Origin: Craspedostauros australis
Lineage: Eukaryota; Bacillariophyta; Bacillariophyceae; Mastogloiales; Achnanthaceae
Reading direction: 5' to 3'
NCBI GenBank assembly: GCA_026770025.1
Contig: JAMXDE010000008.1
Location: 620,001 to 684,000 of the forward strand
Length of the DNA stretch: 64,000 nt
Shown: piece after piece, positions 9,170 through 20,049 of the stretch
Position numbering within the stretch: the stretch's first letter is position 1
Layout of the letters: each line of letters begins with the position of its first letter
Program-made: the position numbers and the translations under genes
Notes under the pieces: generated by a model
The model's database searches: none
The model's input: only the letters and a program-made list of their open reading frames with translations
What the model was told of the DNA's origin: nothing

Positions 9170-10612
9170 CTAAACACGCAAACCAAGTCCCACGCCGCCG
9201 CCTTGCCCGGCCGCGCCGTGATGCTTCATGCGCCACAGACGATAGCCTTCGCTGAGTCCGGCTCGGCTGCCGTTGTCGGTTGCCTCGATGGGCGACATGA
9301 AGCGACATTCGGGACAGATAACGATCTGACAGTCCGGCACGCAACGCAGAGCCAAGGAGCAGCCCATGCAGCTCATGAGATGCGAGTGGCCCGAGTTGTA
9401 GGCCTCTAGGGTTTCCTGCGAACCGCGCAAAGGGAGGAAGGCGCCAGGGGACACCTCGATGGTGACCTGCGTTGTGGGTTTCTCATCCAGGCACGAAACT
9501 GGATTGTAGCTGTCGTCGTCGCCGTACTTGGAGGGATCCTTGAGCTTGGCCTCCATGCCGCGCACCTCCTTCTTGTTCTTGTTGGGCACGAAGCTTGGCC
9601 TGCGGACGTGGGTGTCGCCCTTGAAGTGTTTGGAGTGCTGGTCCGGGCTGTGGCTCATGTGTTGAACCCTCTGGCGCTGGTTGTTCGCGAAAGACTTGCG
9701 CGGCACGGCCGGCGAGTATGCTGCCGTGTTGTACGGACTCAACGGTGGTCCATCAATGAGCTTGGACGAAGCGTTGCCCCAGCGATCGCGCGCCGAGATC
9801 GAGATGCCGTGCTGGGGCTGCCGCTGTCTGGAGCCGAAGGAGCGACCAGATTCGATGGTGTACCTGCTAGTTACGCTCACGCTGCTGACGCTGTCGGTCG
9901 AGCTGCTGCGGTACTGGTACTGTTGCTCGTATTCGTCGTCGTAGTCGTCATGCTGGCGCTGGTAATCACGGAAGTATGTGTCTTGGTGATGTGGCTGTGG
10001 CTGTTGGTTGTGCATGTGGTTGCTGTGGTAGTGCATGTGGTTGCGATGTGATTGCGGCTGGACCATGTTGTTGCCAGGCCGACGACCGCTGAAGGCAGTC
10101 TTGTGCATGAGGTGATCGATGTCGATCTGCGGAACCACCTCGATCTGGAACGTGCTGGGGTACAGTGATCGCTCTGCTTGCTGCGGACGCCGTGGCTGGT
10201 AACGCGATGGTGTGGTGGCAATGCTTGGCATGTAACGATGCTGGCAGCCTTCAGAGTAGAGGTTGCTGACATCCCACTCCATGTTGCCGGCAGAGAGGTA
10301 GGTCGCCACGTCATCGTCATGGTCATCCTCATGGTCGGGAGCGTAGTTGTAGCTCTCCTGTTGGTCGTAGCAGTGGGCGTGGTTGGCGGGCTGGTGCTGT
10401 CGAACACGGCCGAATGCACCAGCTGCCTCTCTGTAGTCCTGGTTGTACTCTTGCTGGCTGTTGTAGCAGTGATGTTGTGGGTAGTATTGCCGGCTGCCGC
10501 TGCTGTATTGCGTCTGGTTGTCGCCGTGGAGGTCCGCCGGGTAGTCGTAGTGGCAGTTGCCAGGCTGTCTGTGCATCCCTCCCACGGGCCGTCTCGTCTG
10601 GTTGCGGATCAT
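9170..10612 (-). CDS. Q/H/Y-rich protein with C-terminal zinc ribbon, paralog of 4364-5566
   Basis: A 480-aa protein with an ATG start and TAG stop. It has a long disordered Y/Q/H/N-rich N-terminus, an acidic patch (DHEDDHDDD), then WDVSNL (113-118) followed by an R/Q-rich block with SLYPSTFQ, matching the layout of the gene at 4.4 kb. A second disordered region is rich in Q, S and H. The C-terminal zinc ribbon (about residues 415-440) is CMGCSLALRC...CPECRFMSP, again paralleling the paralog. A Gly-rich tail ends the protein. The disordered parts have diverged almost completely while the WDVSNL block and the ribbon are kept, so these are the likely functional elements. I do not recognise a named family. 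Confidence 0.7.
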   Translation of the reverse strand: MIRNQTRRPVGGMHRQPGNCHYDYPADLHGDNQTQYSSGSRQYYPQHHCYNSQQEYNQDYREAAGAFGRVRQHQPANHAHCYDQQESYNYAPDHEDDHDDDVATYLSAGNMEWDVSNLYSEGCQHRYMPSIATTPSRYQPRRPQQAERSLYPSTFQIEVVPQIDIDHLMHKTAFSGRRPGNNMVQPQSHRNHMHYHSNHMHNQQPQPHHQDTYFRDYQRQHDDYDDEYEQQYQYRSSSTDSVSSVSVTSRYTIESGRSFGSRQRQPQHGISISARDRWGNASSKLIDGPPLSPYNTAAYSPAVPRKSFANNQRQRVQHMSHSPDQHSKHFKGDTHVRRPSFVPNKNKKEVRGMEAKLKDPSKYGDDDSYNPVSCLDEKPTTQVTIEVSPGAFLPLRGSQETLEAYNSGHSHLMSCMGCSLALRCVPDCQIVICPECRFMSPIEATDNGSRAGLSEGYRLWRMKHHGAAGQGGGVGLGLRV

Positions 10613-13600
10613 GGTGGCTATGCTGTTGCTATCCTGTTCTGTGCTATTGGTATGCTGTGCTATTGGTATGATGCACTATTGGTATGCTGCACTCTTGTGG
10701 AGAATGGATGTTATCTATGGATGTGAACAATGAAACGAATGCAATCTATGGGAACAATGGTCCAAGAGCAGAGCGTGTGCCTCTATCGTCGCAGTTGTTG
10801 CCGCAGCTGTCGGTTGTGTGGTATGGGCACCCCTGGTACTGGTGTGGCAGTTGAGAGATGGAAGTGGGATGCAGAGTGTGGCGGATGGAATGTGATGGGA
10901 CCTTCCTGATCGATGATGCGGGGAAACTATGGTAAACAGCCCTTCCCTTGTTGCCGGTGCTCTCGTTGTCGAAGAGAGACAACGCGGGAGACGACTGCGG
11001 TCACACTGCTCGTGGTGTCGTTCTGGAGAGCGTGGAAGCGGTGCTGTTTCCGAGGTATGAGCTGTCGTTTGTTGTGTTTCGAATGGGCAGTTGTCTCCGT
11101 GTGTGTGTTTGTTTGCGTGCACGACTATTGTGTGTTGGTTTGCACAGTGCGGGATTAGGACGCAGAGTAGGCAAACAGGAGGGGTAGTCGTGCTCAACTG
11201 CGGCGCTGATACCGTCGGTCTGCCTTGCCTTGGTTGTCGCCCTCGCTCCTTTGTGTTCCTTTCCCGTTCACTCACTCGCTCGCCCTCTTCTGTGTGTGTG
11301 TTCTTGTTGAAGCCGTCGCTCGTTGGCGCGTGCGGCTCTTGATTTCGTTCTTGCCTTCGCTGTCGCGCGAGAAAAACCAGACGCTTGTGTTCTTGCTCAG
11401 TGGAGTGTACGCTCCCGTTCTTTGTCTACTTCTATCCCCACTGATACTGTTGCTGTGATACCAAGCTCCATCCATGCACGTACATTCCAGACTCGCGTGA
11501 ATCAGTGGCGTGCTTTACTGTTTCCATCCGTTTGGCCTCTGTGTCGCTGATGATGGTGTGGTTGACGCTCGTGCTGTTCGTGCTCTGTTGATGGTCACCT
11601 CCTCCTTCTTGGTTGCCGCTTGGGGTGATGATGGTGGTGCTGATTTTGGTGATGATGGCGCTGCGGCTGTTTGTGGTTGCGGCGGAGTAACCGATGTTAC
11701 CGTTTTTGGTGTCCATTGTTGCCACGTTCCCACAACCGGCTTCGTGTTGGGGGAGCGATTGTTGCGTGGACTTCGCCCACAATCGCCCTGCGAGGACGTA
11801 TCCACCTCGCGCAAGCCGCTCGTACATGCACACTACTCTCGTTCTTGGTTATCCGTGGTTGTCGCGTGTTTACAGGGTCCTGCTCCGCAGCAGTCGACAA
11901 GGCATATCATTGGCGCGAATCACAACGTCACTATATATGGATCCGGTGACGTGATTCAATCGCGTGTGGAAACATGTGGGTTCTTCGTTCCATTTTCTGC
12001 GACATGAATAGACGTTAATATACGTTATAATATTGTCTTGATTTCGTTCGACTATCATTGTGAGCGAACACCGACTCTTCACCATCGCAACCAGGACTCA
12101 ACAACAACAGGCCCAAGATCGATTCTTCGCTCACCGGCTACTCCAATTATGCAAATCAGAACCGGTCGTGTCCACTGTTGGCTTAGGTACAGCCAGAAAC
12201 GCTTATTTCTTCATCCTCACATCCACGTGGCTTAAATTGAACGCGCATTCCACTCAATGTCGTATGCGACGCTCGACAAGATCGAACGATGCTCTCAAAT
12301 CTCCGGTCTCACATTTTGGGCCGCGACAAACGATGAATTTGCCACAACACCCTGAACAGAGAACAACGACAAGTGTCACGACAACAATCAATCGCAGCGC
12401 TCCATCAGATTCTCATCGTCACCCCCGTGTCGGCGATGTTGCTTTCTGCGTGGTAGACAACGCAATGGAACGGAATGTGATACGCGGTCGGTGGTTCCAA
12501 GGTTGACAACTGCCCAGGGCTCCATAACTACGTTGCAGTACTCGTTCTCTTCCCGATGATACTCAAGTCTCTCGCGTTGGGTTGAATGACGATCGGTTCC
12601 TTCCATGCTGGCGGCGACGAGCCCGATGCACGCATCATTGTTTGTACCCGTACGGGAGGGTAAAGTAATCTGGGACTGCTCGCTGGTACTCTGGTGCTTT
12701 GATCTCTCTTTTTCGGCGGAGTTCGGCAATGCTCTTTTGCATGCGCTTCCGTGTCAATGGCGAGACAGACCAGACGAGAGAATCAGAAAACGGCGGGCCT
12801 GTTTTTCATCCTTGCACCTCAGCCTCCTTGGGAGTCACATCTCGCGCCATCCATCTCGTTGACACAACATTGGTGGCAGAAAGAGAAGGATGATGAAGAC
12901 TCGGGCTCGTCACAACATGTCTGTGTCTGATCTCGATGCGAAGCCATGCAAGGGAGACCATCCGAGCATGCCGAACCTTCGTGATGCGGCCCACCACACC
13001 ACATGATCTTCCACCCTTGGCCGAGCTTCTCTCAACATCAATTGATACTTCATGATGGCCTTCAACCACAACATTGAACCACCGCATCGATCTGGACAAG
13101 TCAGCGTCGCGAGACGTGTAGCCATCAACCCTTTCCAGACCCCAATCAGACACCAAGACGGGAGACAGATGAGCAAGCAGACAGATGAGCAAACAAACAA
13201 CTCATGTGGTCGTGTCAACGCGAAGAAGTGCTTACGAGACAATCGAGACCACTCTTGCGGCTCCGACCTTTGTCATCTTCAAATTCAACATCGCACCACC
13301 TTATTTCTCCTCCTCGTCGCAAGGCTGTGGTGGATGGAATCTTGGGCAGGAACGACATTGATTGCAGACTTAATCGACGCGCCACCTGTGGGAGGTCTTG
13401 GTTTGGGAGGTGAAGCGAGAGGTTGACTCCAGTTTGTCCACATTTCGTTCCACCATTCTCCACTCCGTCGTTGGACAGAAATGAGGAAGGCAGTACACCA
13501 TGTCATGACCCATCACGGAAGCGGACATTCCAAATGAGTTGGGTGTGGATGCGTATCGTATCATGGATGGCCATACCATACCCTTCCACTTCAATGAGGT

Positions 13601-13930
13601 GCAAAGTGAATCCCGAAGAGACGCAAGAAGAAGAATGAAGAAACGAACTATCGTGAGACCATGTTCATGAACATCAACCACCCACATGAACAGGAACACC
13701 AACAACACTACCTCTGTCAACATCAACATTCCGCATCATGTCCGCGGAGAGAGTCGGATCTTCTTGATAGTGGAAAGTGGCAATCACAAGCACCAACTGC
13801 CCTCACGAACCAATCGAAGAATGGAGAGCGTCTCGTGTCAACGTGTGTCAACCTTTGAAGGGTTGCATCATGTGTCCAACATGGGACGGAAAGATGAGGC
13901 GACTGTTTGATTCCGCAGGCAGCACAAGTA
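10613..13930. other. 3.3-kb region without recognisable genes
   Basis: All frames here are short (none above about 190 codons) with no domain motif, no consistent codon pattern and no convincing splice-linked series. There are low-complexity patches, for example GGTGATGATGG-like sequence at 11620-11660. The region runs up to the left end of transposable element A and may hold decayed repeats or non-coding transcripts; nothing specific is supported. Confidence 0.4.
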
Positions 13931-13980
13931 CGACCTCCAGGTCGCAGTTGATGCACTCACGATAACACTAGTTGTGGAGT
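13931..13980 (+). repeat. Element A left terminal inverted repeat
   Basis: 50 bp; its reverse complement lies at 23477-23526, with the clearest mismatch near the outermost base. It contains the inner core TAACACTAGTTGTGGAGT that is shared with element C. Confidence 0.85.
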
Positions 13981-15538
13981 GTTTTTTGAGTTTTACTCGT
14001 GATGAGTCGTGATAAAGTAGACTAAATTAGAGCACACCCAAAACCATCCAAACAACTGCTTATGATGTTATATCTCAACAACGCACCATTTAAAATTAAA
14101 ACTAGACAGTTCATTCGGACGCTTGGCTATCGTTTATTCTGAATATCTTAGTTAAATTTGTATGAACTTTATTTTTAATGTCGTTTTGGCTTGCTGTCTG
14201 TCAGGTGGTGGGTGCAAAAAATTCTCGATGGCACCATGCTGCCCTACCTTCACCACCCATGATCATCATTATCATCCCTGGCATTTTCACAATCTGCGCA
14301 CCACACTGGCTCCGGATACCCCCCATCTATCCACTCCATGAAGATCCTGCGCAGATAGCCGCATCTCATACTCCAAACTGTCCCTGCACTGAAACGCAGA
14401 ATTTTCGAACACCCGATTCCGACACGGATGCCGTTCGGATTTGGATCCGTATCTCGTCGATACGATCCTTGCAGCTCCTTCACATGCCCCTCATGCGTTC
14501 CCACATTCTCTGGCGACACACTGATGTGTTCAGAATGGGTGGGGCGCTCATACCTCCAAAGGTGCACCTCCATGTGATGATGCCATCATGATGTTTTTCC
14601 GACACCCAAAAAAATCCCTTTCGTGTGCATCCCAGGCTGCAGCCTCTTCCAGACCGTATCTGCGCAGGATACTTCGCCATGGCCATCTTGAGTTGATTCC
14701 TAACACATCTTGAATGGGTGGTTTGGCGATATGGGTGACTTTTCAATGGCACCCATCACCAGCGAAGTCACGTGATGTGTCCGCCGCCACCCGCCAAAAA
14801 ACTCTTGCCCGCCACTTGTTTCTTGCGGAGGGCACCTTCCAGGCCACCCCCGACCCTCAAACTTCGTGTGCATCTTCACCGTATCCTCTTGGATACGTCT
14901 TGCCCATCCATGGTCGTTGGAATGGCCTGTGCATTCCAGGCAGAGACCATATCCAATGAGCATATTTTCCTCCGAATCGTGTCATGTGCGCGTGGGCCTG
15001 CCACGGCCCCAAATAAGCCAAGATGACATCCCGCTCTCGCTCATCCACCAAACTTTCCATGGCGGTTCCGCCTATGCCCTCAGATCTTGCACTGGACCGC
15101 TGGTTGTGGCAGTGCCGTCGATGCCATTCGACAGCGCTTGTGGAGTTTTGTTGTGTTTCTCCATTGTCGTGTTGTTGTGTTGTGTTTGGTGTTCTCAAAC
15201 AGTTTTTGCTGTTGGGGGCCATGGAGATTAACCACAATTCTACCAAATGCGCCCATCAATGAGAACACTTTGCGAGTCCCGAATTGCACCTCCATTCCAC
15301 AACGACACAGCGAAGGCACAAAATCCTCCTCACAAAATGGACAACGGAAACATTGCGCATCTGCGACGAGCTGCTGTTGATTCTCTGCTGCTTGTAGTCA
15401 TAGCTTACACAGAATGTAGAATGACTGTGACCTTCCCACAAAGGAAAGAGTGGATGGTACAAGGCACCTTGTGACCATTCTCCTGTGTTGTTCATGCCAT
15501 TCTGTGGTGCGCTGCGCCGTGCTGCGCGTCAATGACTG

Positions 15539-15570
15539 GTGCTGTGCTGTGCTGTGCTGTGCTGTGCTGT
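15539..15570. repeat. (TGTGC)n pentanucleotide array
   Basis: About six uninterrupted units inside the left arm of element A. Confidence 0.85.
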
Positions 15571-15858
15571 TCTCCTTGTGTGCCTGGTGTGCGTCGCGAC
15601 CAGCCAATCTCGTACAATCAGCTTGCAACCTCTATTGACACACAGCTAGTATTCACCATGAGTTCCCTTGTTGTTAGACCATGTGTGCTGAATCAATCCA
15701 ATCGTTGTTCGAGTTTTGAGTCCTTTGTGTCAATCATGCTTCGATTCGAAAGATCCAAGAAAACTACTCGATAGAATTCGGAAAATGTGATGCGGGTTTC
15801 AGACCCAAGACAAAATTAGGAAGATGATCCAAGAGGATCAAAGAGACTCTATTAGACC

Positions 15859-15888
15859 TCCAAACATGTGTCATTGCACATGTTTGGA
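15859..15888. repeat. Perfect inverted repeat / hairpin
   Basis: Two 12-bp arms (TCCAAACATGTG and its reverse complement) flank a 6-nt loop TCATTG. It lies about 270 bp upstream of the transposase start, within element A. Confidence 0.75.
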
Positions 15889-16155
15889 CACAGATACACT
15901 AATTAGCAAGAGTAACCAGAAGTTTGGCATGGTTACAACATGATGGACAATGGTGAATAGCACCATTAGTGGAGCCAAGAAGTAGAAAACAGGAAGATGA
16001 TGAGCTCTTATTGATGAGCTCATAATCTCAACAAACTTAACTTTGTAAACCATCACTTCAAACAAGTACACACAATAACACAGTTCTATCAACCTTCACC
16101 AACATTGGACGTAGTTGTATCATCCCGCAACCACTGAACTCTTCACCTCGCAAGC

Positions 16156-18702
16156 ATGCTGCGCGCTGGTGACTGTGTGAAGGTGGCATCCCACCAGAGC
16201 TCAAGCGGCAGGGTCCATGACCTGGGCGTATGTCATGTTGATTTTGCAATGAAGCAGACCACGGACGGCGCTACAGTCAAACGCAATGGGCCTCTTGCAC
16301 CAGGAGAGGTGGCAATGGTCATGGTGACCCCAGTGATGGGGCAGAGCCGAATGTATGTTGTTCGCGAGGATCTGTGCACACCACACAGCCTCGCTACCTT
16401 CGCACGGACTCGCACTGCTGGAGGCCTTGCTAAGCCTTCCCTCCTTTCTCCCCAGCATCACTCCGTCGCTGCCACGCGTGTCAACAACAAGGCTAAGCCC
16501 CCCACACCATCCCCAACTACCACAGAATCGCAAGAAGCCAAAATCGCCGCTTTTCTCGAGGTCTCGCGGCGTCAGAAAGCAACAGCAATCGCCCAGCTCA
16601 CGAACCAGATGAAGAAAGGCGCGAAAACAAAAGGATGGTTGCAAAAGGATGGAGGGCATAGTATTGCTAAGCCTGGTAATCTTAGCAAGCGCCTTGACAA
16701 AGAAGACAATCGGAACTACACTGTTCTCTATTTCAATTTGGGTGGGATTCCTGAACATGCAGAGTTGATCGCCCATGCATGGGGTATCAACCGCACCACA
16801 GTGGGGCGCAACATTGTGAAATTCCAAACGGAGACGCTCGAATGCAAGAAGCGAAGTGACGCAGGCAGCAGCATCTTCACCTGCCCCATCAAGCAACGAC
16901 AGTACTTCACGCAGCGCGCAGCCTTTGAGAAACAACTACGTCTTCGACATCCAGAGCAACAGTTCAAGAACGACGAAATTGCTTCTGCCTATGCCTCTGC
17001 TTCGCCGGAAGAGCTGGCATCCGCAAAAGTGCTGGCTGATTTGTGGTTGGAGCGTGGTCCCTTCCTGCAATTTGAGCTCCAGGATGTGTTGCGACGGTGC
17101 AATGGCGCAATCTCGTGGGACAGAATTGCATGGAAACTGGCAGGCAGCGGAAACCCGCAAGTCGTTGGTCCGAAGTGTATTCGCAAATTCGTCATGGGAT
17201 TGGAAGGCAGTGAGTACCGTTCTACAACAATACTCCCTCTGATCAATGGCACCACTACAGCAAAGCGCGACATCTGGGCTCAGGACTTCTGTGTGTTCTG
17301 GGAATCAGCTGAGCTGTTTGAGAATACGCAAGTTGTCCTTGTCCACATGGACGAAAAGTGGTTCTACTCCATTGTCGCTCGCATGCATCTGAAACATGTG
17401 CCCCAGATGGGAGTTAAGCCTGTGAAGCAGACTGTGCATCACAAGTGTCACATTGACAAGACCATGGCAATTGCATCAACAGCATTTGCCCCAACAAATA
17501 ACTGTTTTGCGAAAGGAGGAAAGGCGTATAAGGTGAACTTCGAACGTGTTGGGCGCATGGTCCGAGCGCAGAAGACCACGTACAAGCGAACTTGGGTCTC
17601 GCCAACCAAGTACAAGCACCTTCCTGATCCCGAGAAAATCTCTCGCAAGAAGGGTGAACTGTACTTCCAACCACTGGAAATCACGGGCAGCAAGGAAACA
17701 GATGGTCATCGTGTTAAGCCCAAGCCGAAGTACAGCCTCAAGAAATTCTTCCGCGAAAAAGAACTCCCCGCACTGGATTCGCTCGCCAGCAAAATCAAGG
17801 CCGAAACCGGAAAGAACGTGGTGATTCGGTACCAGATGGATGGCGCAGGGCCACACAGAGACACGGAGCTACTTAGATTCATCAACAAGGAGTTCGACAG
17901 TCGCGGATGGCACTTACAACTGCAACCACCAAATTCTCCCATCACGAATGTGAAAGACGATGCGATATTCCCAGCGATGTCAAAACACGTGTCAGTGTAT
18001 CAAGGTGAACACCATGGAAGCCGATTGCTTACCACTGAGGCATTGTGGAATGCTTGTGGAACCTGTTGGAAACAATTCAAGCTGGACAAGGTGGCTAGCG
18101 CGTATGTTCGCCACCATCAGATTGCCTACGCAATTTGTGCTGCAAAAGGAGGTGACGAATTTGTGACGGAGCGCAAGGGACTGCACATGAATGTGCGGAA
18201 ACAAACGTCCACGGAATTCGACAAAGAGGGCAACAAGATCGGCGTTACCGTGTCTCACACGGACTTCGTGTTGGAGGAGGATGAGGCTACCCGCGCGACC
18301 ACCAACAAACCAACTGCAACAGACAACAAAGGCAAATCAGCTGACTTCAAATACGCCAAGCCCGACATCAAAGGTATGTACGATGATGCGCTCAAGGTGA
18401 TGGCTGTCAGTGGACTGCAGTGCCTGAAAACGAATCTGCCAACAACCAGCAGCCTCATTCCGTTGCTGGAGAAGCAAATCGTTGCGACAACCAGAGCCAA
18501 CGAGGAGGCTGAGCAACAGAAGAAAGACGAGAAGAGAAAGAAGCAACCCAGCAAGAGCAAAGCCGACATCATTGAGCCTTGCAACAACAACAGCAAAGCC
18601 AAAGCAGCACCCACCATGAACACATTCGAAGTGGCCATGTTCGTTGGCAAGGACGAGCATCACAGCAAAGCAGAGCAGGATACCAACACAGCAGAGATGT
18701 AG
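16156..18702 (+). CDS. Mariner-like (plant-type, DD38/39D) transposase
   Basis: An 848-aa transposase starting at a clear ATG and ending in TAG. It cuts and rejoins element A. An HTH-like segment at about residues 200-225 (AHAWGINRTTVGRNIVKF) would bind the TIR. The catalytic triad sits in VHMDEKWF (D399), YQMDGAGPH (D562) and QPPNSPITNVKDD (D601 or D602). The last motif corresponds to the QPPNSPDxNVLD block of plant mariner-like transposases, and the second-to-third Asp spacing is 38-39 residues. The N-terminal 130 residues (repeat-like, P/T-rich) and the Lys-rich C-terminal 150 residues are extra compared with ordinary mariner proteins of 350-450 aa. The frame is intact and all three acidic residues are present, so activity is possible. 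Superfamily confidence is high; binding and activity are inferred. Confidence 0.85.
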   Translation: MLRAGDCVKVASHQSSSGRVHDLGVCHVDFAMKQTTDGATVKRNGPLAPGEVAMVMVTPVMGQSRMYVVREDLCTPHSLATFARTRTAGGLAKPSLLSPQHHSVAATRVNNKAKPPTPSPTTTESQEAKIAAFLEVSRRQKATAIAQLTNQMKKGAKTKGWLQKDGGHSIAKPGNLSKRLDKEDNRNYTVLYFNLGGIPEHAELIAHAWGINRTTVGRNIVKFQTETLECKKRSDAGSSIFTCPIKQRQYFTQRAAFEKQLRLRHPEQQFKNDEIASAYASASPEELASAKVLADLWLERGPFLQFELQDVLRRCNGAISWDRIAWKLAGSGNPQVVGPKCIRKFVMGLEGSEYRSTTILPLINGTTTAKRDIWAQDFCVFWESAELFENTQVVLVHMDEKWFYSIVARMHLKHVPQMGVKPVKQTVHHKCHIDKTMAIASTAFAPTNNCFAKGGKAYKVNFERVGRMVRAQKTTYKRTWVSPTKYKHLPDPEKISRKKGELYFQPLEITGSKETDGHRVKPKPKYSLKKFFREKELPALDSLASKIKAETGKNVVIRYQMDGAGPHRDTELLRFINKEFDSRGWHLQLQPPNSPITNVKDDAIFPAMSKHVSVYQGEHHGSRLLTTEALWNACGTCWKQFKLDKVASAYVRHHQIAYAICAAKGGDEFVTERKGLHMNVRKQTSTEFDKEGNKIGVTVSHTDFVLEEDEATRATTNKPTATDNKGKSADFKYAKPDIKGMYDDALKVMAVSGLQCLKTNLPTTSSLIPLLEKQIVATTRANEEAEQQKKDEKRKKQPSKSKADIIEPCNNNSKAKAAPTMNTFEVAMFVGKDEHHSKAEQDTNTAEM

Positions 18703-18806
18703 CTGCAAATCAAAGTAGTAGTATTATATGTTATAGGCACACCTGTGATTGGAGTGCCTGTGTGCACATCGTCTGTTTGATGGCATGGAGGATTGTGATG
18801 TGTGAT

Positions 18807-18874
18807 GTGTGGTGTGGTGTGTGGTGTGGTGTGGTGTGGTGTGGTGTGGTGTGGTGTGGTGTGGTGTGGTGTGT
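18807..18874. repeat. (TGTGG)n array
   Basis: About thirteen nearly perfect pentamer units, with one slipped unit near the 5' end, shortly downstream of the transposase stop codon. Confidence 0.9.
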
Positions 18875-19338
18875 GATGTTTGTTTTGTGTTTTGTGACGA
18901 GTGGTGTGAATTGTGTGACGCGGACCGTATTTTTGTGTCGTGAATGGTGTGCGTCGTGGAGCCATCGCGTCGTGGAGCCGGCACGTTGTGTTGTGCCGTT
19001 CTGGTCGGAAAATTTCCATCCGAACCACACACAAAAACGCTCCAAGGCCTCAACTGCGTCGATCGGAGCGCCAGCACAATCGGTGTGTGTCGCACAAACC
19101 AATCGAATGGCAAAGCCTCCTCTTGGTTGGTACCGCACTCGTACATCTGTACCACATCGTGCCATGCCAGTATTCCGCTTTCTCTTCATCACACATGTGC
19201 AACCCTCGCGATCGTTGCTGCCATCAAGTCCAAGCGTCTGTACTCGTCACTGGAGCACCAACGATGCATCCTCTGATCATTCATCTCTGCTCGTGCCCTG
19301 CCGACGGCGCTGCCACTAGCACAATCGTCATGTATTGG

Positions 19339-19363
19339 TAGAGTAGAGTAGAGTAGAGTAGAG
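19339..19363. repeat. (TAGAG)n array
   Basis: Five units. The same pentamer array recurs outside element A at 54913-54940. Confidence 0.85.
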
Positions 19364-20049
19364 CGCAACGAATCCACACCATACCATGCTCATATGCTAT
19401 ACTATGCTATGTTGTGATGTGCTAGTGCAGCTCCTATAATATGTTACATTCGATGAGCTATTCCGTCGTCTGCGTGCTGAAGACGAACACGCAGGACGCC
19501 CCCTTCTGCAGATACAGACGTTCTGGGTAACCAAACGTGGCATCACCGAGTCTTCGTTTTAGTTCGCACATAACGTTTCCTCGCTGAGCTGGCCTCGAAC
19601 AAGACAAGTTTAGAATACTCGACGAGTTGTACGACAAGAACGCAAGTGCACTCGTATGGATGTCTGGACGGAGTGGTTGAAACTGTAGTCAAGTTGTGTG
19701 GTTCATCTTCGGATATGCTCCCTTGAAGTCATGGGCAAAGGTACCATATCATGCTATACTAGCACATGGAAGTACGAGAATGCACAACTGGCAAGGCGCA
19801 GCACAGCACAGGATGCAAACGATTGTTCCATGACTGTATTGTAACATGTATTCTATTCTTCGATCATCGTGCCATATGCAACGATGGAGTTGAGTTGAGC
19901 CATTCGTTCTGAATATGGATCGCATCCATGCTGTCTTGCCGCTGCGGAAGATGCGACCGTATGAGCATGGGCGTACATGTGGATACGTCGTGATGTTTGT
20001 ACTCCCACTCCTGTTCGCGCCCTGAGAGTGCGGTCAGCCATTTCATTTT

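Larger units (their letters stand above)
13981..16155. other. Element A left arm, non-coding or decayed
   Basis: There is no intact gene. Roughly 13981-15260 aligns with the interior of element C, in the same order and orientation relative to the TIR. Short minus-strand frames here match element C in more than one reading frame, so DNA similarity rather than protein conservation is what shows. Also present are a TGTGC array (15539-15570) and a perfect 12-bp-stem hairpin (15859-15888). Confidence 0.6.
18703..20049. other. Element A spacer with simple repeats
   Basis: 1.35 kb between the transposase and the cargo gene, with no gene recognised. It contains a long TGTGG array and a TAGAG array, listed separately. 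Confidence 0.5.

Noticed and set aside
15481-15600. CRISPR-like array at the repeated TGTGC units
   Set aside because: Pentamer microsatellite with no spacers; eukaryotic context.
18579-19319. Plus-strand frame overlapping the transposase end and the TGTGG array
   Set aside because: It reads through a microsatellite and overlaps the real transposase in another frame; treated as a shadow.
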